64,000 nt of DNA. Origin: Adhaeribacter soli. Lineage in GTDB: Bacteria; Bacteroidota; Bacteroidia; Cytophagales; Hymenobacteraceae. This document shows positions 17,154 through 24,638 of this stretch, in pieces (the stretch's first letter is position 1; each line of letters starts with the position of its first letter). The position numbers were made by a program, and so were the translations under genes. The stretch is taken from assembly GCF_008727925.1 (NCBI RefSeq), contig NZ_VTWT01000014.1:62001-126000 (forward strand), written 5' to 3'. The notes beneath the pieces are model-generated. The model was not told the origin of the DNA. It made no database searches and saw nothing but the letters and a program-made list of their open reading frames with translations.

Positions 17154-20100
17154 ATGAAGAAATTTTTACTCCTCTTTTCTATCCTTACTGTCTGGTTAAT
17201 TTCTACCAGGGAATTGGAGGTTAGAGGACAAAATGTTCCACCTGATTTTACCTGGGTGAAGCAGGCGGCAGGCTTTGCCCCCGAAAACAATAATGAAACA
17301 GGACTGGCTATAGCCCATGATAAGTTTGGGAACAGCTACATTACCGGTTATTTCCAGGGGAATGCAACGTTCGGCAACATCACCCTTGCAGGTTACGGCG
17401 GGCAGGATATTTTTATCGCAAAATACGACTCCTTTGGAAACTTGATCTGGGTTCAGCATGCCGGAGGGGCCAGTGATGATAACGGCAATAGTATTGCTGT
17501 CGACAGCTCAGGCAATTGCTATATTACCGGCTTTTTTCAGGGTAATGCTACCTTTAGTGGCGTTACGCTTACCGGTAGCGGAACCCCAGCTGGTAGTGGA
17601 AGTGAAGATGTTTTTATTGCTAAATATGACTCTTCCGGCAGTCTGGTTTGGGCTAAGAAAGCCGGCGGGTTTAATACTGACATTGGCTATAGAATAGCCG
17701 TAGATGCAGCAGGCAATAATTATATTACCGGCGATTTTGTAGGAAACATTTCGTTTGGAAGTACTACGCTCACCAGCAGTGGAATGCTTGACGTATTTGT
17801 TGCCAAGTACGATCCGGCCGGGAATGTTTTGTGGGCACGCAAAGCCGGGAATAGTAGCTCGTTTAATGACAATAGCCGTGGTATTGGGGTTGACAGTTCG
17901 GGCAACTGCTACATTAGCGGTTATTTTGTAATGAACATTACTTTCGGAAGCACCACCCTTACAAGTAACGACCAGGACATTTTTATAGCCAAATACGACT
18001 CGCAAGGCAGTGTGCTTTGGGCAAAACAAGCCGGTGGTACAAACTTCCAATTTGTTAGAAGCTTTACTGTAGATCCTTCAGGAAATAGTTATGTAAGCGG
18101 TTACTTTAATGGTGCCATCTCTGTGGGAACTACTTCCTTAAATAGCAGCGGAGCCCATGATGCATTTATCGCTAAATTCGATGCTATTGGCAATGGTCTT
18201 TGGGTTCAAAAAGCAGGCGGGCCAAACGATGACTTTCTTCAGGATATAGCGGTGGATCCCTCCGGTAATGTTTATACTACTGGTACCTTCTCAGGCAGCG
18301 TTAGTTTGGGCAGCCATATCCTTACTGGTAGTGGTGGCCAGGATGTGTTTATTGCCAAGTTTACCAGCTCAGGCAGTGTTTTATGGGTAAAAAAAGCAGG
18401 TGGAACTGGAAATGAAATTGGGCAAAGCATTTCTGCCGACGCTTCAGGAAATTGTTACTTTACCGGAGGTTTTGCAAGCAAGGGAATCAATTTCGGCAGC
18501 ACCTCACTTAGTAGTAAAGGAGGCACCGATATCTTTATAGCTAAATACAATGCCGTTGGAGATGAGGTATGGGTTAAAAGCCCGGGCTTTGGTTTTGGTT
18601 ATGTAGTTTCCAATAAAGGCCAGGCAATTGCTGTAGACCCTTCCGGCAACAGCTACACCACTGGTCTTTTTACCGGTAATATAACCTTTGGCAACACCAC
18701 ACTCGAGGGAAATGGCGGACAGGAAGTTTTTATTACCAAGCATGATCCGGCCGGCAACCTGACATGGGCACAAAAAGCCGGAGGCACCGGCAATGATGTG
18801 AGTACCGGTATAGCCATAGATGCTTCCGGAAACAGCTACATTACCGGTCATTTTAGCGGCACTGCCACCTTCGGCACCATTACACTTACAAGCAGTGGCC
18901 AGCTCGATATCTTTGTTGCAAAATACGATATTGCTGGCAATCTCGTCTGGGCCAAAAAAGGTGGCGGAACTTCTGAAGATATCAGCAATAGCATTGCCGC
19001 AGATGCTAATGGGAATGTTTACATTACCGGTTACTTTAATGGCAGTGCCGTTTTCGGGAGCGCCTCACTTACCGGTTCAAACGGAAGTCAGGACATTTTT
19101 ATAGTGAAATATGATGGTGCCGGCAATGTACTATGGGCTAAAAAAGCCGGCGGCGCAGACTATGACGAAGGCAACAACATTGGAATAGATGCTTCAGGCA
19201 ATTGCTATGTAACGGGCTACATAAAAGGAAACGCCATTTTCGGCACCACAACTCTCTCTACTGCAGATACGGATATTTTTTTAGCGAAATATAGCCCTGC
19301 CGGAAACGTTATTTGGGCAAAAAAGGCCGGTGGCAGTTCCACTGACTTTGGTCATAGCCTTTCTATAGATGCCTCAGGTAGCTGCTATGTTTCCGGTTAT
19401 TTCGTTGGTAAAGGAACCTTTGGCAGTATAACCCTTAACGGAAGCAGTAACGGAAATCTATTCATTGCCCGATACGATGCGTCAGGTAATGTACAATGGG
19501 CCAAGCAAATAAACGGGGTGGTTTCTGCTAATCGCGGATCGAGCATTAAAGCAGATTCAACCGGGAATTGCTTTATTACCGGGCAATTTGGCATTAGCGC
19601 AGCCTTTGATGGCTATACACTTACTACTGCTGTAGGACAATATGATGCTTTTATTGCCAAGTATGATGCTCTGGGCAATGTGGTCTGGGCGCAAAAGGCA
19701 GGAGGAACGATGGAGGAAAACAGCCAGGGCATTGCTGTTGACAAAATTGGGAACTGTTACATTACCGGATATTTTAAAGGCAACTCATTCTTTGGCAATA
19801 CTTCACTTCTTACTTATGGAACAGAAGTTTTCTTTGCGAAAGTACAGGCTAACGGAATAGCTGTAACAAACCTCCCGGTTTCCAGCCTATGCCCTGGAGG
19901 TACGACGAATATTTCTTTTGCAACTTCGGGCGCATTTAATACCGGCAATATCTTTACCGCAGAACTAAGCGATGCCTCCGGCTCATTTATCAGCCCGGTG
20001 AATATTGGTACACTAGCTGGTTCTGGCTCCGGAATTCTAAATACCTCTATTCCTGCCAACACGTTAGCAGGTACTGGCTACCGCATAAGAATTATTGCCT

Positions 20101-22244
20101 CCTCTCCTGCAACTACGGGAGTAATTTATAACAGCAATATTACTATAATGAACAGGCTTGCAGCCCCTATTGCTTCGGCATCGCAAAACAACATCACTCA
20201 AGGGGAAAGCGTTACACTTTCTGTTGCAAATCCTGATCCTAATTTAACTTACAGCTGGAATGGGCCTGGTCTGGTAAATCAAAACGGCACAACTATTAAT
20301 ATAACTCCTTCGGTTTTAGGCATCAATACTTATACCGTTTCTGCACAGGCTAGCGCAAATCATTGTTCACCCTTAGATGCAGATTCAATTGACATTACGG
20401 TTACCCCTCCTGTAATCTCCTGGACAGGCGGCACTTCTTCGGCCTGGAATGTAGCAGGGAACTGGAGTAGCAACAGTGTTCCCACAGCCACGAGGGATGT
20501 AATTATCCCGGCCGGAGCCGGTCGCTACCCGGCTATTTCATCCGGCACGGCAACCGCAAAGGATTTGACAATTGCTTCAGGAGCTAGTTTAACGATTAGC
20601 GGCGGCACATTGGAAGTAAAAGAGAGCTTCATTAATAACGGCACTATTACTACTACCGGTGGCTCGGTAATTTTCTCGGGTTCGGTGATGCAGATAATTG
20701 GAGGAGCGAATCCTTCCACTTTCCACGATTTAACTATAAGCTCAGCAGGTGCTTCTTTAGCTGGCCCTGTTTCGGTTCAGCGGATGCTTACGTTAAATGG
20801 TAACCTGAACACGAATGGCAACACCTTTACCCTGCTTTCTAATGCATCGGGCACAGCCATGGTAGTAAATGCCGGTGGGGTAGTGAATGGCACGGCTAAA
20901 GTGCAGCGCTACATCGATCCTTCGCTTAACCTTGGCACCGGTTACCGCCACTTCGCTTCTCCAGTTACATCAACTACAATTTCAGATTTAGCAACAGGTG
21001 GCTTTACACCAGTAGTGAACCCGGCTTATAATACAGCTGCTAAGCCGGGCACGGTTCGTCCATTCCCTACCGTATTCCAGTACAACCAGAGCCGCTTAAC
21101 CAACGACAGCGCTGCTACCATGGACTTCGGCTTCGGCTGGGAATCTCCTGCTTCCCTTTCTTCTGCTTTAACGCCAGGCAAAGGCTACTCGGTAAACATT
21201 CCAGCTTCCCAGACCGTGGATTTCACCGGTACTTTGAACAACGGCAACGTAACAGTTCCGGGTCTTGGCAGAGGAGCAACAACAGAGTCAGGCTGGCATT
21301 TGCTGGGTAATCCTTATCCTGCTCCAATCGACTGGGACAACATTACGATTCCTTCCGGAATGATGGATGCCGTATATGCCTTTAGATCATCTTCGGCCTA
21401 CAACGGATCCTATGCTGCTTACGTGAATGGAGTAGGATCTTTAACCGGAGGCGTAATTCCAGCCATGCAGGCTTTCTTTGTGCGCACCACTGCTCCAGTA
21501 GCTTCCTTCAGTTTTACCAATGCGGCAAGACTTACTTCTTACCAGAACCCTTCTTTCCACAGAAGCACTGAAACCAGACCCTTGCTGCAGCTTTCTGCTT
21601 CTAAAGGGCAGCAGCAGGATGAAGCTTACCTGTACTTAGAGCAGGGCGCCACTGCTGCCATGGACAACAGCTTTGATGCTTTCTCTCTGCCAATGGGAGC
21701 CATTAGAGTTTATACCTTAGTCGGTACTTCTCAGCTTTCGATCAACGGTTTAGGTTATTCCGCTGCGCCGCAACTGGTACCACTAGTTGTAGAAGGAGCA
21801 GCAGGTACTTACAGCCTGAAAGTTGAACAGCTCTTAAACCAGTTTCAGGTACAATTAGAGGATAAGCAGTTAAATACCATGCAACTGCTTACGCCAACTA
21901 CTATCTACTCCTTCTCACATGCAGGCGGAAGCACAGCTAACCGCTTTGTACTGCACGTAGGAGCCAGAATAAGCGGAGTTGCCGAGGCAGCAAAAGGAAT
22001 GGAAGTAAAACTCTATCCGAACCCAAGCAACGGCAAGTTCCAGCTCCAACTCTCCGGCCTGAAAGCTGCTTCTGCTGACATGATCATTACCGACTTAGCC
22101 GGTAAGGTAGTAATGCAGAAGCAGGTGAAAGCTAGCAATGATAGCATTTTGGAAAATATAGAATTAAAAGCCGCTAAAGGAATTTATTTACTTCAGATCA
22201 AAGCCGATCAGCAGGTAATTACTTGGAAAATGGTAATTGAGTAA
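17154..22244 (+). CDS. Giant SBBP (seven-bladed propeller) repeat protein with T9SS sorting domain
   Basis: A 1696-residue secreted protein. After the signal peptide (about 1-26), I count 14 tandem units of about 60 residues with the pattern IAVDxxGNxYITGxFxGxxxFGxxxL...DxFIAKYDxxGNxxWAKKAGG, the SBBP/beta-propeller repeat; 14 units would make two seven-bladed propellers. A Ig-like stretch follows (about 925-1085), then SWTGGTSSAWNVAGNWSSNS and a beta-helix-like region. The C-terminus KLYPNPSNGKFQLQLSG ... KGIYLLQIKADQQVITWKMVIE is a type A T9SS sorting domain, so the protein is exported and probably anchored to the surface. Its C-terminal third is almost the same as that of the 2.5-kb-residue-scale paralogue at 56-64 kb. 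Its role, for example in adhesion, is unknown. Confidence 0.9.
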   Translation: MKKFLLLFSILTVWLISTRELEVRGQNVPPDFTWVKQAAGFAPENNNETGLAIAHDKFGNSYITGYFQGNATFGNITLAGYGGQDIFIAKYDSFGNLIWVQHAGGASDDNGNSIAVDSSGNCYITGFFQGNATFSGVTLTGSGTPAGSGSEDVFIAKYDSSGSLVWAKKAGGFNTDIGYRIAVDAAGNNYITGDFVGNISFGSTTLTSSGMLDVFVAKYDPAGNVLWARKAGNSSSFNDNSRGIGVDSSGNCYISGYFVMNITFGSTTLTSNDQDIFIAKYDSQGSVLWAKQAGGTNFQFVRSFTVDPSGNSYVSGYFNGAISVGTTSLNSSGAHDAFIAKFDAIGNGLWVQKAGGPNDDFLQDIAVDPSGNVYTTGTFSGSVSLGSHILTGSGGQDVFIAKFTSSGSVLWVKKAGGTGNEIGQSISADASGNCYFTGGFASKGINFGSTSLSSKGGTDIFIAKYNAVGDEVWVKSPGFGFGYVVSNKGQAIAVDPSGNSYTTGLFTGNITFGNTTLEGNGGQEVFITKHDPAGNLTWAQKAGGTGNDVSTGIAIDASGNSYITGHFSGTATFGTITLTSSGQLDIFVAKYDIAGNLVWAKKGGGTSEDISNSIAADANGNVYITGYFNGSAVFGSASLTGSNGSQDIFIVKYDGAGNVLWAKKAGGADYDEGNNIGIDASGNCYVTGYIKGNAIFGTTTLSTADTDIFLAKYSPAGNVIWAKKAGGSSTDFGHSLSIDASGSCYVSGYFVGKGTFGSITLNGSSNGNLFIARYDASGNVQWAKQINGVVSANRGSSIKADSTGNCFITGQFGISAAFDGYTLTTAVGQYDAFIAKYDALGNVVWAQKAGGTMEENSQGIAVDKIGNCYITGYFKGNSFFGNTSLLTYGTEVFFAKVQANGIAVTNLPVSSLCPGGTTNISFATSGAFNTGNIFTAELSDASGSFISPVNIGTLAGSGSGILNTSIPANTLAGTGYRIRIIASSPATTGVIYNSNITIMNRLAAPIASASQNNITQGESVTLSVANPDPNLTYSWNGPGLVNQNGTTINITPSVLGINTYTVSAQASANHCSPLDADSIDITVTPPVISWTGGTSSAWNVAGNWSSNSVPTATRDVIIPAGAGRYPAISSGTATAKDLTIASGASLTISGGTLEVKESFINNGTITTTGGSVIFSGSVMQIIGGANPSTFHDLTISSAGASLAGPVSVQRMLTLNGNLNTNGNTFTLLSNASGTAMVVNAGGVVNGTAKVQRYIDPSLNLGTGYRHFASPVTSTTISDLATGGFTPVVNPAYNTAAKPGTVRPFPTVFQYNQSRLTNDSAATMDFGFGWESPASLSSALTPGKGYSVNIPASQTVDFTGTLNNGNVTVPGLGRGATTESGWHLLGNPYPAPIDWDNITIPSGMMDAVYAFRSSSAYNGSYAAYVNGVGSLTGGVIPAMQAFFVRTTAPVASFSFTNAARLTSYQNPSFHRSTETRPLLQLSASKGQQQDEAYLYLEQGATAAMDNSFDAFSLPMGAIRVYTLVGTSQLSINGLGYSAAPQLVPLVVEGAAGTYSLKVEQLLNQFQVQLEDKQLNTMQLLTPTTIYSFSHAGGSTANRFVLHVGARISGVAEAAKGMEVKLYPNPSNGKFQLQLSGLKAASADMIITDLAGKVVMQKQVKASNDSILENIELKAAKGIYLLQIKADQQVITWKMVIE

Positions 22245-22265
22245 AACGATATAGTTTAAGATAAA

Positions 22266-22297
22266 AAAAGCCGTTCCGGATAAATGGAACGGCTTTT
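22266..22297 (+). terminator. Terminator of the first SBBP gene
   Basis: A 12-bp stem AAAAGCCGTTCC / GGAACGGCTTTT with an 8-base loop, 21 bases after the stop codon, with a T-rich tail. Confidence 0.85.
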
Positions 22298-22689
22298 CTT
22301 TTAATAAAAATCCCAAAAGATAGATTCTCCTTTCAACTGATTTTTAAAACTCTTCTAATAGACTTGAACCCAGATTACTAAAATACACTACAGCTCTAAT
22401 ATTTTCTATAAATATCCAACAGCACAAAATTCATTCACATCCTTACACCACCCAAAACAGAGGTTCAACCAAATAATTTCATCGAACTTCCCAAGGGCGC
22501 CGAAACCGTATCACCTTTAAATACAAAACGCCCTAAATACAACTACCATTTATCAAAAGTAAGGGCGCCCCGCAATTTTAAAAATCCAAAAATAAACAAA
22601 ATAAGCTTCTTACTTTCTTCATATCTGACAATTATACCCGTTCGTAAAAAGGAGAAATTTATTAACCGAATAGTATAATTATTAGCAGT
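22298..22689. other. AT-rich intergenic stretch
   Basis: About 390 bases with no gene. The only structure seen is the 9-mer AAGGGCGCC occurring twice about 70 bases apart. The promoter of the TPR gene must lie at its right end. Confidence 0.4.
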
Positions 22690-23337
22690 ATGAAAAACGT
22701 ATTACCCATCATTGTTACCTTTCTACTTTCCTTATCTGCAAATGCCCAGAACCTGCTTGCCATCAGCCCGGAACTGATTACTGAAAACAGTATGGTGAAG
22801 GCCGAAAAAACAACCGTAGCTAAAACCAGCCTGAAAGCGGCCGACTATAAAAACCTGGTGAAAGAATACTCGGCTACGCTGAAAACAAACCCGAAAGATG
22901 CCGATACTTATTACAAACGCGGCGAAGCGTACCGGGCTCTGAAAGACTACAAAGAAGCGATTGCCGATTACAATGTGACCATAAAATTTAACCCAACCAA
23001 TACCACCGCTATTTACAACCGCGGCTTATCCCGCATGCACCTCGGCGATTTCCGGGGAGCGTACGGCGATCTTTCCAAAGTAGTTAAGAGCAACCCCAAC
23101 GATAAAGAAGCTTACTACAACCGGGCACTTTGCCGCATGAACATGGACAATGCCCGGGGCGCGATCTCCGATTTCAACATGGTACTGAAACTAGATCCGA
23201 ACGATACGGAGGCGTATTACAACCGGGGCATTATGAAGTTTGAAACCAGCGACAACAAAGGCGCCTGTGCCGATTGGAATAAAATTGCGGAAAAAGATCC
23301 GCGGGCTGTCCGGGCGCTGAAAAAATACTGCAAATAA
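22690..23337 (+). CDS. Secreted TPR-repeat protein
   Basis: A 215-residue protein with a signal peptide (about 1-20, ending SANAQ). From about residue 56 it contains at least four tetratricopeptide units, seen in the phases PKDADTYYKRGEAYRALKDYKEAIADY, PTNTTAIYNRGLSRMHLGDFRGAYGDL, PNDKEAYYNRALCRMNMDNARGAISDF and PNDTEAYYNRGIMKFETSDNKGACADW. It should act as a periplasmic scaffold for protein-protein contacts. The final WNKIAEKDPRAVRALKKYCK matches many small Bacteroidota TPR proteins. The partner is not apparent from its neighbours. Confidence 0.88.
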   Translation: MKNVLPIIVTFLLSLSANAQNLLAISPELITENSMVKAEKTTVAKTSLKAADYKNLVKEYSATLKTNPKDADTYYKRGEAYRALKDYKEAIADYNVTIKFNPTNTTAIYNRGLSRMHLGDFRGAYGDLSKVVKSNPNDKEAYYNRALCRMNMDNARGAISDFNMVLKLDPNDTEAYYNRGIMKFETSDNKGACADWNKIAEKDPRAVRALKKYCK

Positions 23338-23386
23338 GCGCCGCGAAACTGAAGCCGAAAGTTACAGCCGCTTCAAAAACCACTAA

Positions 23387-24244
23387 CTAGAACAAGGATA
23401 ACTGCACAGCCGGACTGCTTTTTAGCGCCGGCTGTTTTTTCTTAATCACCCTCCGGATCTTTTTCTCCGGATCCGAGGAAGCGGTGATCATGAAAACCGG
23501 CGTCTCTTCGAAGCGGGAGGCGACTATGACTTCGGTTTCGCCGGCATGCTGCTGGAACAATTCCTTTGCCAACGAAGGTGAATTATTGTCTTTGGAAAGG
23601 TGCGACAGCAGCACGTGGCTCATGCCGGCAGGTTTGTACAGGGTAAAAAGGTCCAGCGCCTGTTTGTTGGAAAGGTGGCCTTTATTGCCTTTTATCCGCC
23701 GTTTCAGATGATATGGGTAATACCCGTTTTCCAGCATTTCATCGTCGTAATTTGTTTCCAGGAAAGCGGCGTTGCATTGCTGAAAGTATTGAACCACGTG
23801 TTTGCAGGGCGCGCCAATATCAGTAAATACGCCTATGGTAATATCGCTGTGAGCCACTATAAAACTGTGCGGATCGGAGGCGTCGTGAAATTTTGGGAAG
23901 CCGGTTATTTGCAGATCGCCTACCTGTACCGGTTCATGCGCCTGAAAGGTATGCACCAAATGCGGCTCCAGATTCAGACGCGAATACCGCAAGGTTGGCG
24001 GTGTAATATACACCGGCAATTGATATTTTTTGGCCAGTACTTCCAGGCCCCGGATGTGATCGGAGTGTTCGTGGGAAATGAAAACTGCTTTCACCTGGGT
24101 CATGGATAAATTCAGGCGCTTCATCCGCTTTTCGGTTTCGCGGCAGGATATACCGGCATCTACCAAAACAGCCTCGCGGCCGTTGCCGATGTAATAGCAG
24201 TTTCCGTTACTTCCTGAATTTAAAGAGGTGATAAACAATTGCAT
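23387..24244 (-). CDS. MBL-fold metallo-hydrolase (YycJ/WalJ-like)
   Basis: A 285-residue cytoplasmic protein of the metallo-beta-lactamase fold. The N-terminal SLNSGSNGNCYYIGNG with VLVDAGISCRETEKRM is typical of the YycJ/WalJ group, followed by the metal-binding FISHEHSDHIRG (HxHxDH) and later FTDIGAPCKHV, FLETNYDDEML and LLSHLSKDNNSP. Homologues are implicated in DNA-repair or cell-wall coordination, though the enzyme activity (probably nuclease-like) is not settled. The last 30 residues are basic and end AVQLSLF, which resembles a sliding-clamp (DnaN)-binding motif of the QLSLF type; this is inference. The neighbours do not add to the function. Confidence 0.9.
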   Translation of the reverse strand: MQLFITSLNSGSNGNCYYIGNGREAVLVDAGISCRETEKRMKRLNLSMTQVKAVFISHEHSDHIRGLEVLAKKYQLPVYITPPTLRYSRLNLEPHLVHTFQAHEPVQVGDLQITGFPKFHDASDPHSFIVAHSDITIGVFTDIGAPCKHVVQYFQQCNAAFLETNYDDEMLENGYYPYHLKRRIKGNKGHLSNKQALDLFTLYKPAGMSHVLLSHLSKDNNSPSLAKELFQQHAGETEVIVASRFEETPVFMITASSDPEKKIRRVIKKKQPALKSSPAVQLSLF

Positions 24245-24638
24245 AAGGCTACAAAGGTACCAATATCCGGTTAGTATTCAATTTCGGTTAGTCGGTCCGA
24301 TTAATGAAACGCCTTTGTGCCGGCAAAAATTCAGGTTAGCGCATTAAAAAGTATGATGGCTACTTTTTTTGGTTGCAATGACCCCGTAGCGTAGGGTTTA
24401 AACCCTATGCTACGGGGTCATTGCTTTCAGGCCGTTCTGTTATTCCAACCGCCCATGTTCATGAACAACCTTCACAGCGATAAACTTCTTCCCGGATTCA
24501 TACCCACGGACAGGGATGTCCGCAGCAGGCATGGTTCCGGACAAAGATGTCCGGAACAGCATTCTAGTATTGTCCTGAAAATCCTTAAATTGGCTACGCC
24601 GAACTTCGTTTCTGAAAATCCTGATCCTGATAGCTCTC
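24245..24638. repeat. Intergenic repeat island with three hairpins
   Basis: No gene is visible. The stretch carries a 48-bp near-perfect palindrome (24376-24423) and two hairpins that share the core GGACA-4 nt-TGTCC (24507-24522 and 24534-24557, the latter with a 10-bp perfect stem). At its right end TTGGCTACGCC and AAAATCCTGATCCTGAT repeat elements seen near 1807 and 1957. Confidence 0.6.
24376..24423. repeat. 48-bp palindrome
   Basis: Two 24-base arms meet without a spacer (arm centre GGGTTTAAACCC) and differ at a single position. No T-run follows directly, so a simple terminator is less likely than a mobile or REP-like palindrome. Confidence 0.7.

Noticed and set aside
17154-22244. SBBP repeats as a DNA repeat array
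   Set aside because: The repetition is at protein level in a single open frame; DNA units diverge too much to be a recent tandem array.
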